Shown in pieces: positions 24,322 through 32,913 of a DNA stretch of 64,000 nucleotides. The stretch lies in assembly GCF_965221945.1 (NCBI RefSeq), contig NZ_OZ244925.1, positions 1,798,001-1,862,000 of the forward strand, given 5' to 3'. The stretch's first letter is position 1. Each line of letters starts with the position of its first letter. This stretch comes from Poriferisodalis sp965221945. Its GTDB lineage: Bacteria > Actinomycetota > Acidimicrobiia > Acidimicrobiales > Poriferisodalaceae. A program made the position numbers and the translations under genes. The notes below the pieces were generated by a model. It saw nothing but the letters and a program-made list of their open reading frames with translations. It had not been told where the DNA came from and ran no database searches.

Positions 24322-25311
24322 GTGGCCGCCATCGCAGCTCTTGGGGAACTTGCTTCCGGAGTGCGCGCCTGCGACCGTGCCGCCATCGGCCGGGCCATCA
24401 CGCTCGTCGAGTCCCAGCGGCCCGCTGACGCTCAGCCGGCGCAGGACCTGCTCCATGAATTGCTGCCCTACAGCGGCGGTGCGCACCGCGTGGGCATCAC
24501 CGGTGTGCCCGGAGTTGGCAAGAGCACGCTCATCGAGACGCTCGGCAGGATGCTCACTGAGCGCGGGCACCGCGTGGCCGTCCTCGCCGTCGACCCGACC
24601 TCAGCGCTCCACGGCGGTTCCATCCTCGGTGACAAGACCCGAATGACTGCGCTTGCGAACGATCCTGCAGCCTTCGTTCGACCGTCGCCGACTGCGGGCC
24701 AACTGGGCGGCGTGACACGCGTCACCCGCGAGACCGTCCTCGTGCTCGAGGCGGCGGGATTCGACGTCGTGCTTGTCGAGACGGTGGGCGTTGGCCAATC
24801 AGAGACCGCCGTGGCCGACATGGTCGACTTCTTTGTCGTGCTCATGCTGGCGGGTGCCGGCGACGATCTGCAGGGGATCAAGAAGGGCATTCTCGAGATC
24901 GCCGATCTCATTGCGGTCAACAAGGCCGACGGGAACAACGTCGAGCGCGCCAGCGCGGCAGCGCGTGACTACGAGTTGGCGCTGCACATGACCCAGCCGG
25001 CCTCGCCCACATGGACTCCCCCGGTGATCACGTGCTCAGGATTGGCTGGCGACGGCCTGGACACCCTGTGGGAACACGTGCTCGAACATCGCCGGTTGAT
25101 GTCGGCTTCGGGCGAGCTGGCAGCGCGCCGTGCCGACCAGCGAGTGCGCTGGATGCGGGCGATGCTGACCGAGCGAATGCGCGCTCAGCTCGCTGCGAGC
25201 GTGCACGACCTGCTGGCCGACCTCGAAGCACAGGTGCGGTCCGACCAGCTGACGCCGGCTGCGGCTGTCGATCAGCTGATGGCAGCATTCGACGCGTCCG
25301 GTGGCTCCTGA
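24322..25311 (+). CDS. meaB: Methylmalonyl-CoA mutase-associated GTPase MeaB
   Basis: A 329-residue G3E-class P-loop GTPase (ArgK/MeaB). The P-loop is GVPGVGKS (61-68). VAVLAVDPTSALHGGSILGDKTRM, ETVGVGQSETAVADMVDFFV (switch region) and ADLIAVNKADG (NKxD) follow. It gates cofactor loading and protects methylmalonyl-CoA mutase from inactivation. The start at GTG 24322 is set by the TACCTT box; longer frames would include unlikely Arg-rich sequence. It is near mutAB but separately promoted. Confidence 0.94.
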   Translation: MAAIAALGELASGVRACDRAAIGRAITLVESQRPADAQPAQDLLHELLPYSGGAHRVGITGVPGVGKSTLIETLGRMLTERGHRVAVLAVDPTSALHGGSILGDKTRMTALANDPAAFVRPSPTAGQLGGVTRVTRETVLVLEAAGFDVVLVETVGVGQSETAVADMVDFFVVLMLAGAGDDLQGIKKGILEIADLIAVNKADGNNVERASAAARDYELALHMTQPASPTWTPPVITCSGLAGDGLDTLWEHVLEHRRLMSASGELAARRADQRVRWMRAMLTERMRAQLAASVHDLLADLEAQVRSDQLTPAAAVDQLMAAFDASGGS

Positions 25312-25475
25312 GCCAGACGCCATGCATGTCATCGACGGCGGCCGCACAGGAACAGGCGTGAGCTCGAACCTGATCGCAGACGTGCAGTGATGCATCTGAT
25401 GTACATTTTGCTGCACAGGACATAGAGTCCTGCTAGATACTCCAGCACGGCACGGCTGCGCGGCCGGTCATGGCC
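25312..25475. other. Intergenic stretch upstream of protease A
   Basis: No gene is seen here or in the rest of the gap to 25612 apart from the relic below. The segment around 25371-25445 (TGATCGCA near its start, CTGCTAGATACTCCA near its end) is similar in sequence and spacing to the region upstream of the second protease, around 28051-28125. This suggests a shared ancestral promoter region. Confidence 0.5.
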
Positions 25476-25550
25476 AGTTCGTACCTGGTGACGATGGCCA
25501 GGGCGATGACGGTACTGCTGTCGCTCTAGGCGGCAGAGCTGCATCTGACG
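25476..25550 (+). pseudogene. Relic fragment of the sterol-desaturase-family gene
   Basis: By hand alignment about 59 of 75 bases match the 5' region of the intact desaturase gene near 31889-31963. Translated, SSYLVTMARAMTVLLSL is followed by an in-frame TAG where the intact gene has GSYPVTMALAMAVLLSLK. No other part of the gene is seen nearby, so this is a small decayed duplicate. Confidence 0.6.
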
Positions 25551-25612
25551 TACACGCCAATCCATAGCGTCAGCCGCCCGGCTGTCACCTCCACCGTCCA
25601 AGGAACCACGCG

Positions 25613-27568
25613 ATGTTTCCAAAACCAAATCCCCGTTTGCCCGCTCGCGTTGCTGCGCTACTACTTGCGCTTGCTGCCGGTGCTACAGCCTGCTCGGATT
25701 CCACGCCGACGGACTCCGCGGACTCACCAGTCGACACCGGTACCGGGCCGACGCGCAGCACCGCGGCCGTACCCGTTCTCGACATACCAAGCGGCATGAC
25801 GTGGCAAGAACTGATCGATGTCACAGCCGACGATGCCGAGCTGGCGTGTATCGACGACGCTCTGGGCGACGAGTTGCGTGAAGAACTGCTCGGCCTCACG
25901 GCATCCGATGGGGAGGGCTGGCCTGTTATCACCTCGAAGTTGCTTGGCATCAGTGTCGGCGACGACCGGTGGCCCCACGAGCTATGGCGCTGCATGGCAC
26001 CTGAGACCGCCGCTGCCGTCTACGTCTCCGTGACGCTCGAGGAACTGCGCGAGGTTGTCGCGATTGCGTCCGGTTACGAGGAGTGCGTCGAGCGGCTTCC
26101 TGGTGATGCCGAATTGGCCGCATCCATCTCAGAGCGCCTGTCGAGCGAATACAGCATCCCTGACAACGAGGACCTGAGCGACTTTCTCGGAGAGCTCGAC
26201 GAGGATGTTGTTCTTCCGAGACTGGCCCCGTGCATCGGCGAATCCGACGAGAGCAGCGACAGCGCCGGCACCGACAGAACTGAAGTCACCGCGAGTTCCG
26301 CAAGGGACGGTGACTGCAGCCAACAGCAAGGCCCGGAGCTGGGGGCTGAGGAAATCTACGACCGCATCGCGCCTTCAATCGCGTACATCGAGACCGATTG
26401 GGGAAGTGGAAGCGGCATCTTGGTCGAGGGCGACTACGTGCTGACCAACCACCATGTGCTGTGGCCATTCGAGGCAGCGACGGTCGTCTTTCCCGATGGC
26501 AGTGAGTACGTCGATGTGCCGCTCGTGGCGACCAACCCTTGGGCCGACATCGCTTTGATTGGCCCGCTGGATACCGACGGGAGGCAACTGGCGCTAGTTG
26601 ACGGCGAGCAGTTGCCTCCCGGCAGCGATGTGTACCTCATTGGCTATCCGGCTGAGTACGAGTACTCGCCGCAGCCGACGATCACACGCGGCATCCTGTC
26701 GCGCGTCCGCCACTGGGACAGTTACGACCACACGCTGCTGCAGACCGACTCGGCGATTGCCGGAGGCCAGAGCGGCGGGGCCCTCGTCGACGGTCGCGGG
26801 TGTGTCGTGGGCGTTTCTACTTGGTCGTGGACGGACGCCAATTTCGCGGTTTCCACATCGGCGGCGGACAACGCTGATCTCATAGATCTGATGCTGAACG
26901 ATGACGGTTACGTCTTCTCCTACTCAGATCGCATCGGCGATCCTGAGCAGTTTGCGCATGAGCAACACATCGTCGTCACTGATGAGTGGGAATCGTTCAC
27001 TTTCGTCGCTTCGTCACCCGCTGGAGATGACATAGAACTGGAGCTTCAGGGTGCCAACGGCGCAGGTCTGTGGGTAGCCGACATCGTCAGTAATCTGATC
27101 GACGTCGACGAGGCCCTGCCACGACGCGCGACGGTGCCCGGCCCCTACGCATTCGTCCAGGTCGCAGGCACTGACGCAGGCGCCTCGTACACGCTGCGCA
27201 GCAATGCAGTTCTCAGTCGCTACCACGACGAAGACGGTACGAGCCTCGGAATCGACGTCGGCAACGCAGGCATCTTCGACTACAACGGCGACGTTGACTG
27301 GTACACGATTCAGCTCTCGCGCGGCGACACCATCCGCATCTGGACTGATTCCATTGGCGCCGATACGACGCTGACGCTGTTCGACCAGGATTCGGCCATC
27401 GTTGCCGAAGACGACGACAGCGGTCCCGTCGCTGTGTTCGGCGACCCCGTGAACGCCGAGATCCTCTACGAGGCAATCGGCGCCGGCGCCTTCCACATCG
27501 CCGTGAGCTACTACCCCGAATTTTCGTACTCGCAGAACTACATCATCAACGTCGAGTCGATCGAGTGA
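25613..27568 (+). CDS. Secreted lipoprotein with trypsin-like serine protease and PPC-like domains (protease A)
   Basis: 651 residues. A signal peptide ends in the lipobox ATAC (C27). An acidic helical region (about 60-210) has Cys-containing units (LACIDDAL, LWRCMAPE, YEECVERL, LAPCIGE). A chymotrypsin-fold protease domain (about 245-430) has the triad H281 (TNHHV), D312 (NPWADIAL) and S387 (GGQSGGA). A C-terminal beta region includes a pre-peptidase-like domain (about 540-650; DWYTIQLSRGDTIRIWTD). It likely acts on the outer face of the membrane; the substrate is unknown. AAGGA lies 8 bases before the ATG. A paralogue with a different N-terminus lies downstream. Confidence 0.85.
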   Translation: MFPKPNPRLPARVAALLLALAAGATACSDSTPTDSADSPVDTGTGPTRSTAAVPVLDIPSGMTWQELIDVTADDAELACIDDALGDELREELLGLTASDGEGWPVITSKLLGISVGDDRWPHELWRCMAPETAAAVYVSVTLEELREVVAIASGYEECVERLPGDAELAASISERLSSEYSIPDNEDLSDFLGELDEDVVLPRLAPCIGESDESSDSAGTDRTEVTASSARDGDCSQQQGPELGAEEIYDRIAPSIAYIETDWGSGSGILVEGDYVLTNHHVLWPFEAATVVFPDGSEYVDVPLVATNPWADIALIGPLDTDGRQLALVDGEQLPPGSDVYLIGYPAEYEYSPQPTITRGILSRVRHWDSYDHTLLQTDSAIAGGQSGGALVDGRGCVVGVSTWSWTDANFAVSTSAADNADLIDLMLNDDGYVFSYSDRIGDPEQFAHEQHIVVTDEWESFTFVASSPAGDDIELELQGANGAGLWVADIVSNLIDVDEALPRRATVPGPYAFVQVAGTDAGASYTLRSNAVLSRYHDEDGTSLGIDVGNAGIFDYNGDVDWYTIQLSRGDTIRIWTDSIGADTTLTLFDQDSAIVAEDDDSGPVAVFGDPVNAEILYEAIGAGAFHIAVSYYPEFSYSQNYIINVESIE

Positions 27569-27606
27569 GCCTTGCGGATTCCGGGACAGCCGCCGCGGTC
27601 GTGCCA

Positions 27607-27663
27607 CTGGTGGGGGCATTCCTGGCTTGGCGCTTCCGCCGAATCACGGACCGCCCTGACGCG
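27607..27663 (+). pseudogene. Relic fragment of the YjdF-like membrane protein gene
   Basis: About 48 of 57 bases match the intact gene at 33262-33318 in one frame: LVGAFLAWRFRRITDRPDA against LVGAFLAWRFRRLADRRDA. The match stops on both sides and no start codon or RBS is associated. It sits just after protease A. Confidence 0.6.
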
Positions 27664-27779
27664 GCAGGTCGCCATTGACGGTGTGATGTCGGTAAGCGAT
27701 GAAGTCGTGGACCTGGCTTCGCAAAGCGAACATACCTTCCACTAGCGAGTCCGCCGGTGCCATATTGGGTTCTCTGCTA
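27664..27779. other. Intergenic stretch with no recognised feature
   Basis: The stretch between the YjdF relic and the 208-bp repeat holds no open frame, repeat or RNA that I recognise. Confidence 0.4.
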
Positions 27780-27987
27780 GGACTCGCGATGTTCTACGCG
27801 AGTTTCTGATTTGTGGCTGGTGCGCATCCCGACGGGGGTGTATCACATTTCGCGATATGTTGTGGCCATGGCTCGGGCGATCTCTGTGCGACTCGACGAG
27901 GAGTCCCTCCGTGCACTGATCCAGCTCGAGGCTCAGGGGCTGACGCAATCGGAGGCCATCAGATCCTCGCTGGTGCACGAAGCGGCC
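27780..27987 (+). repeat. 208-bp direct repeat, left copy
   Basis: Nearly identical (only a handful of differences by eye) to 34361-34568. It contains the palindrome ACTCGCG-N8-CGCGAGT (27782-27803), the TATGTT promoter and the first 40 codons of the antitoxin gene. It ends abruptly inside the coding region. Confidence 0.85.
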
Positions 27988-27993
27988 TCGTGA
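27868..27993 (+). pseudogene. Truncated ribbon-helix-helix antitoxin gene
   Basis: The first 40 codons match the intact antitoxin near 34.45 kb almost base for base (MARAISVRLDEESLRALIQL...). The sequence then diverges and stops after 41 codons. The DNA-binding half is kept, but the toxin-binding C-terminus and the toxin gene are missing. It retains the promoter, so a short repressor peptide could still be made. Confidence 0.75.
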
Positions 27994-28198
27994 GTCCAAG
28001 GCTCTGCAATTCGTCAGCGAGGGCCGCTCGGTCGCACGCGCAACCTCGACTGTGATCGCACGTGCGCAGCCATATATCAATTTCATGGAACATTGCATGT
28101 AGTACATGCATTCTGCTAGACACTCCACTTTGTACGTCAAGCATCAGCCCGCTTGGCCGGTCTGAGCGCGCTGCGCCCGAGCACAGGAGCACACAGCA
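27994..28198. other. Upstream region of protease B
   Basis: No gene is seen. It contains TGATCGCA and CTGCTAGACACTCCA elements in the same order and spacing as upstream of protease A, and AGGAG at 28185-28189, nine bases before ATG 28199. That ATG is out of frame with the protease because of the C-run. Confidence 0.5.
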
Positions 28199-28201
28199 AT
28201 G

Positions 28202-28210
28202 CCCCCCCCC
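28202..28210 (+). repeat. Homopolymeric C9 tract directly after a good start codon
   Basis: ATG 28199 has an AGGAG site nine bases upstream and is followed by nine C residues and TGA. Loss of one C (or gain of two) would place this ATG in frame with the whole protease B coding sequence, giving MPPPDASKQLRS.... This is a candidate slipped-strand phase-variation switch, unless it is a sequencing error. Confidence 0.7.
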
Positions 28211-28235
28211 TGATGCATCGAAGCAGCTCCGTTCA

Positions 28236-30080
28236 GTGAGCGCATCTGAGCTTCCTGACTCTCCAACACGACCGCGGCGCCGCTGGGGCGCCGTGCTTGT
28301 ATCGGCAGTCCTCATCGCCGCAACGACGCTGTACAGCGCGCCCGCAGCCGCGCACGAGCCGTCGCCGCGCACTCCACCGCAGACCAAGACTGGCAATTGC
28401 ATCGGCGCCTTGCCCATCGTCGTGGCCTCAGACGCCGCCGCACAGTCCGACATGTACTCAGCCGTCACGCTGGCCGGCGCCCTCGGCACTGACTGCATCA
28501 TCCTGGCCGGAGGGCGCGATGAGCCATTCCCCGCGTCCGAACTTGAATGCCTCGACGCCGCAGCATCCGGTGGGTACGTCGTCGGCGGCACCGGCGCCGT
28601 TCCCGGAAGCAAGATCTCGGGCCGCTCGCTGAGGAGGATCTCCGGTGCCGACCGCTGGAAGACCGCGCAGGCTGTCGGCGCAGAGGTGCAGCGCGTCCTG
28701 GCCACACTCGACGATGCCGCGCGCAAGCGTAACGCCGGTACAGGCACAGCCAGCAGCAGGGGCTGCGGCACAACAGCGTCCTCGGACTCGCAGTCCGGCT
28801 CTGCCAACGCAGAACTATCGGCAGTAGAGATCTTCGCTCGCGTCTCGCCGTCAATCCCGATTGTGCGCAGCTGCGTGGGCCATGGCAGCGGCATTCTGAT
28901 CGAGGGCGGCTACATCGTTACCAACGATCACGTCATATGGAACTGCCGAGAGGCGTCAACAGTGCTGTTCCCCGATGGCACGGAGTACACGGGGGTCCCG
29001 GTGGTCGCTTCGAATCCTTGGGCCGATATCGCCATCCTCGGCCCGATCCGGACCGGCAAGCCGAAGCTCGACCTCGCGGACGGCGAGGACCTGCCCCCCG
29101 GCAGTGATCTGTACCTCATCGGGTACCCCGCCGAATTCGAGGATGCACCACAGCCGTCGATCACCCGCGGAATCCTGTCGCGCGTCCGCCAATGGGACAG
29201 CTACGACCTGACGCTGCTGCAAACCGACGCATCCATTGCCGGCGGCCAGAGTGGCGGTGCTCTGGTCGACAGCGCGGGAAGGGTCGTCGGCGTCTCGACC
29301 TGGGGCTGGAGCGGCGCCAATTTCGGTATCGCTACGTCTGCTGTCGACGATGCCGCGATCATCGAGCTCATGCTCGATAGCGAAGACTACGAGTACTCCT
29401 TTGACTGGGTATCAAGACTGGGCGAGACCGGGAGCACCCAGCAACGCTTCACACTCCCCGCTGGATTCCACATTCGGAGCTTTCTCATCGACCACGACGG
29501 AGACGATGACGTTGAGGTAGAGCTGCATGGATGCTCCGACGCCTGGATGTGGGTGGCTGACTGGTTCGAGCCGCACACCGAGTTCGACGATGAGGGCGAC
29601 CTGCCGCGCAGCCTTCGTCTCTCGGCTGACGACGCACTCCTGAGCTTTGTGGAAGTCGGAGGGTTCGCGACGGAATCGGCGTCGTGCCGCTTGCAGAGTA
29701 ATGCCGAGCTGATCGAGTACTTCGACGAGACCGGTGTCGAGTTGCAACTCGACGACGGCCCCGCTCGCTATGCCGGCGTGTTCGACTACCACCGTGATTC
29801 GGACACATACGAGATCGACCTGACTCAAGGGGATCAAGTACGCATCTGGGTCGATTCAACCAATGCGGACACCTACCTCCGCTTCGCCGACAGCGACGGC
29901 CAACTAGTCGCTGCGGACGACGACAGCGGACCGCTGGACTTCTTGGGCGGCAACCTCAATGCTCAAGTCGTGTACCAAGTGCCGAGTAGCGGCACTTACT
30001 TCATCGCCGTCGAGTACTTGCCTGATTCGAGCCGTACCTCCACGGGTTCATACTTGCTGTTCGTCGAAAAAACAAATTGA
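28236..30080 (+). CDS. Secreted protease with cell-wall-binding repeat 2 N-terminus (protease B)
   Basis: 614 residues from GTG 28236. A signal peptide (RPRRRWGAVLVSAVLIAATT, cleavage after SAPAAA) is followed by a cell wall binding repeat 2 region (about 56-155; YVVGGTGAVP, ISGADRWKTAQAVG) and a Ser-rich linker. A trypsin-like domain with H232 (TNDHV), D264 (NPWADIAI) and S339 (GGQSGGA) comes next, then beta domains and a PPC-like tail. The protease half is clearly paralogous to protease A, while the anchors differ. The start is uncertain: the better ATG/RBS at 28199 is out of frame by one C in a C9 tract. As written, the GTG has only a weak ribosome site. Confidence 0.8.
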   Translation: MSASELPDSPTRPRRRWGAVLVSAVLIAATTLYSAPAAAHEPSPRTPPQTKTGNCIGALPIVVASDAAAQSDMYSAVTLAGALGTDCIILAGGRDEPFPASELECLDAAASGGYVVGGTGAVPGSKISGRSLRRISGADRWKTAQAVGAEVQRVLATLDDAARKRNAGTGTASSRGCGTTASSDSQSGSANAELSAVEIFARVSPSIPIVRSCVGHGSGILIEGGYIVTNDHVIWNCREASTVLFPDGTEYTGVPVVASNPWADIAILGPIRTGKPKLDLADGEDLPPGSDLYLIGYPAEFEDAPQPSITRGILSRVRQWDSYDLTLLQTDASIAGGQSGGALVDSAGRVVGVSTWGWSGANFGIATSAVDDAAIIELMLDSEDYEYSFDWVSRLGETGSTQQRFTLPAGFHIRSFLIDHDGDDDVEVELHGCSDAWMWVADWFEPHTEFDDEGDLPRSLRLSADDALLSFVEVGGFATESASCRLQSNAELIEYFDETGVELQLDDGPARYAGVFDYHRDSDTYEIDLTQGDQVRIWVDSTNADTYLRFADSDGQLVAADDDSGPLDFLGGNLNAQVVYQVPSSGTYFIAVEYLPDSSRTSTGSYLLFVEKTN

Positions 30081-30122
30081 TGCAGCAGCTGGTGGCGAGG
30101 TCACCGCGGCAATCTTGGTCGC

Positions 30123-31793
30123 TTGGCGCGAGGCAACGCGGACGTGCCTGACGACTCGCTGACGACGCCGCCCGACGGCGACGACACCAATTCCGATGCC
30201 GCCCGACTGCCCAGCTGGTCTCTCGAGCAGGACGAACCGCCCGACGCTCCAGCCGGTGGCGAGAGCTCACCGCCGACACTGCCTGCAACCAACGGCCTGG
30301 CCATTGCGGCAATGGTGCTGGGCATTGTTGCCTTCGTGACTTTCGGCATCACCGCACTGGTCGGCGCCCCGCTCGGCCACGTCGCCTTGCGCCAGTCGCG
30401 CAAGATCAACGGCAAGGGTCGAGCACAGGCCATCACCGGCATCGTGTGCTCCTACGCGGCAGTGGCACTCGTCGTGGCATTCATAGGTCTCGGAATCGTT
30501 GCAGCGCTCGCCGAGCGCGACGCAGCGTCGAAGCCGACTTTGAGTACAGCACTGCCGGCTCCCTCTGCCGGGCCCGAGCCGGACGATGCGACCGGGACGT
30601 CTGGATCCGAACCGCAGGCCATTCGCGGCGATGGCAATGGGGACGGAGGTCCAACCGAGCCGGCAGAAGCGACTCAGCAAGCTGCAGCGCCAGCGAACCC
30701 GGCTTTCAATGACCTCGATGTCGACGAATTGATCCAGCAGATGATCGACGCAGCCGAGGCTGCAGGAATGCACGACGAGATCGCTCGTCTACGCGATCTT
30801 CTGCACGAGGCCACCACGCGGCGGACCAGTCTGGTCAACCGCGGCCTGATGACAAGGCGAGCAGCGGGAGCAGCCGACGATCTGGGAATGCACGGCCACG
30901 CGGGCATGCTGCGTGCGCTGGCCGACGACATATTCAAGGCGTCGTTCCTCAACGAGGCCAGCGCAGCGCTTCGCACTCTGGCTCAAGCGATCAGCAGCGC
31001 CGACACCCCAGAAGTGATGGCAGATGGCAGCATCGAAGCTGCCTCGATCGCTGACGCCGCCGCGAGCTCGCTGCACGACGGCCAATTGCACGCCAAAGCA
31101 GGTGAGATCTCCGCAGCCGCTGGGGCATTGCGTTCATTGGCAGCGCACGCGACCGACGGCGGAGCGGCTGAGCTTGCCGAGCTGCGTGCTGGAACCGACG
31201 ACGCAGCCAACACCGTGTTGTGGCTCGCTGACATGTTGCACGACCTCTCTGCAGCCATCTACCCGTTCGCTGGGTCGCACGCGGACACGGTCGACGCTGT
31301 CCTTAGCCCACACGGAATCATGAGGATCTACCAGGATCCGAATGCCCTCTTCCAGATTCAGTTCCCGGGCCACTACGTCGAGCGGCCCTCTGCGAACCCG
31401 AGTCATCTACTGGTGGCTGATGACCCAAAGGGCATCGCCAGAGTCACCATCGTACAATTCAGCGTCGCCGAAGCTGAGACATACACACTGCAGGACTACG
31501 CGACCGAAATCCTGACGGCGCTGGAGACTCGCTACGAAGGTGCCGAAGAGATCATTTCATCGGAAATCGCACCGCTGAGGTCCGGCACATTGGCCCACAT
31601 TCTGTCGTTCAGAATCGGCGACGAAGACGTGACAGCACTCGCGTTCCGTGTCAAGGGGAATCTGCTTATAAGAGTCGCATACATTTATTTCGCGAATCAG
31701 GCCGAGAATCAGGCAGAACAGGGCTACGCGCTGACCCTCCCCGAGTTCGGCGAGCTGGTGAGCTACTTGTTCAGCACTCTCGAGGTGTTCTGA
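30123..31793 (+). CDS. DUF4190-domain membrane protein with long extracytoplasmic region
   Basis: About 556 residues. A disordered Pro/Asp-rich N-terminus (1-54) precedes a DUF4190 unit of two membrane helices: NGLAIAAMVLGIVAFVTFGI, then ITGIVCSYAAVALVVAFIGLGIV (about 57-130). An acidic linker leads to an Ala-rich helical segment with coiled-coil character (about 190-390) and a C-terminal alpha/beta domain starting MRIYQDPNALFQIQFPGHYV, which resembles domains that sense or bind at the cell surface. I cannot assign a function. The TTG start is doubtful; GTG 30144 is an alternative. It reads into the desaturase gene (TGA then GTG). Confidence 0.68.
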   Translation: MARGNADVPDDSLTTPPDGDDTNSDAARLPSWSLEQDEPPDAPAGGESSPPTLPATNGLAIAAMVLGIVAFVTFGITALVGAPLGHVALRQSRKINGKGRAQAITGIVCSYAAVALVVAFIGLGIVAALAERDAASKPTLSTALPAPSAGPEPDDATGTSGSEPQAIRGDGNGDGGPTEPAEATQQAAAPANPAFNDLDVDELIQQMIDAAEAAGMHDEIARLRDLLHEATTRRTSLVNRGLMTRRAAGAADDLGMHGHAGMLRALADDIFKASFLNEASAALRTLAQAISSADTPEVMADGSIEAASIADAAASSLHDGQLHAKAGEISAAAGALRSLAAHATDGGAAELAELRAGTDDAANTVLWLADMLHDLSAAIYPFAGSHADTVDAVLSPHGIMRIYQDPNALFQIQFPGHYVERPSANPSHLLVADDPKGIARVTIVQFSVAEAETYTLQDYATEILTALETRYEGAEEIISSEIAPLRSGTLAHILSFRIGDEDVTALAFRVKGNLLIRVAYIYFANQAENQAEQGYALTLPEFGELVSYLFSTLEVF

Positions 31794-32780
31794 GTGGCTG
31801 CTTCGATTGGTCCAAGCGGCCGGTCTCCGGCATTGCCTGCAGCGGCCGCCGCCGAGAACGGGCAATGCGTTCGGTTGGTTCGGGCGGGTTCGTATCCGGT
31901 CACGATGGCACTTGCGATGGCGGTGCTGCTGTCGCTGAAGGCGGCGGGGCTGCCCCTGACGCTGGCGTCGTACGCGGCGAGCGCCACTGCGGCGGTCCTG
32001 GTCACCTGGCACGAGGCGAAGCTGCCCTACCGGCGTGAGTGGCACCCGACGGCGGGCGAGGTGCGCTCCGACGCGACATTCATGGCGGCGTTCCACATGG
32101 CGCTGCCATACCTGGGCGGCCTGGCAGTCACGTTTTGGCTGGTCGACTGGCTCGCAGCCACCGATCGGTCGCTCACAGGCCTGTGGCCCCATAGTTGGCC
32201 GATCGTCGTGCAGGTAGTCATGATGCTGCTGATTGTGGACTTCGTGCGCTACTGGATCCACTGGTCGCTGCACCGCTTCGTGCCGCTGTGGGGATTCCAC
32301 GCAGTGCATCACTCCCCGCACAAGCTCTACTGGGTCAACTCAGCACGGGTGCACCCGTTCGAGAAGCTGGCGCACTTCGCCATCGACATCGTGCCGTTCG
32401 CCCTCGTCGGCGTCTCCAAAGAGGCGCTGGCTGTCTATTACGTGCTGTGGGGAGTCACCGGCTTCTACCAGCACTCCAACTGCGATGTCCGCTTCGGACC
32501 GCTCAACTACGTGTTCAGCGGCCCCGAACTGCATCGCTGGCACCACTCCGAGCGCATCGCCGAGTCCGACCACAACTACGGCAACGTCCTCATCATCTGG
32601 GACCTGCTGTTCGGCACCTGGTTCCTGCCCAAGGGCGACGGCGTGGGCACTCTCGGGCTCATCAACCGCAACTACCCGATGGGGTTCGTCAAACAGATGC
32701 GCACACCGTTCGTCCGCGGCATCGACAAAGGCCGCCGCCGTCATTTGACCGCGGAATACACCCACGCTGCCGATCGATGA
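31794..32780 (+). CDS. Sterol desaturase / fatty acid hydroxylase superfamily enzyme
   Basis: A 328-residue integral membrane di-iron oxygenase. Histidine boxes are in order: HWSLHRFVPLWGFHAVHHS (HxxxH and HxxHH types) and, later, HRWHHSERIAESDHNYGN. Four or more hydrophobic segments surround them. Members hydroxylate or desaturate lipids using O2 and an electron donor, and the lipid substrate is unknown. The GTG start follows the upstream stop immediately, so translation is probably coupled. A decayed fragment of this gene lies at 25476-25550. Confidence 0.88.
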   Translation: MAASIGPSGRSPALPAAAAAENGQCVRLVRAGSYPVTMALAMAVLLSLKAAGLPLTLASYAASATAAVLVTWHEAKLPYRREWHPTAGEVRSDATFMAAFHMALPYLGGLAVTFWLVDWLAATDRSLTGLWPHSWPIVVQVVMMLLIVDFVRYWIHWSLHRFVPLWGFHAVHHSPHKLYWVNSARVHPFEKLAHFAIDIVPFALVGVSKEALAVYYVLWGVTGFYQHSNCDVRFGPLNYVFSGPELHRWHHSERIAESDHNYGNVLIIWDLLFGTWFLPKGDGVGTLGLINRNYPMGFVKQMRTPFVRGIDKGRRRHLTAEYTHAADR

Positions 32781-32790
32781 CGCGACTGCT

Positions 32791-32913
32791 GTGACTGACG
32801 ACTCGCCGACGCAACCGGACGACACTGACGACACCGAACTTGAGGCCGCTCGACCACCATCCGTTCAACGCACGACACGTCGGATTGCCTCTCGGACAAT
32901 GGACTGGCCGTGA
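32791..32913 (+). CDS. Possible 40-codon peptide coupled to the YjdF-like gene
   Basis: GTG 32791 opens a short frame (MTDDSPTQPDDTDDTELEAA...) ending in TGA that overlaps the next gene's GTG (GTGA). Its acidic, Pro/Asp-rich composition resembles the N-termini of the DUF4190-like neighbours. It could therefore be a leader peptide or a remnant of a lost membrane protein gene. There is no independent evidence of translation. Confidence 0.3.
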   Translation: MTDDSPTQPDDTDDTELEAARPPSVQRTTRRIASRTMDWP

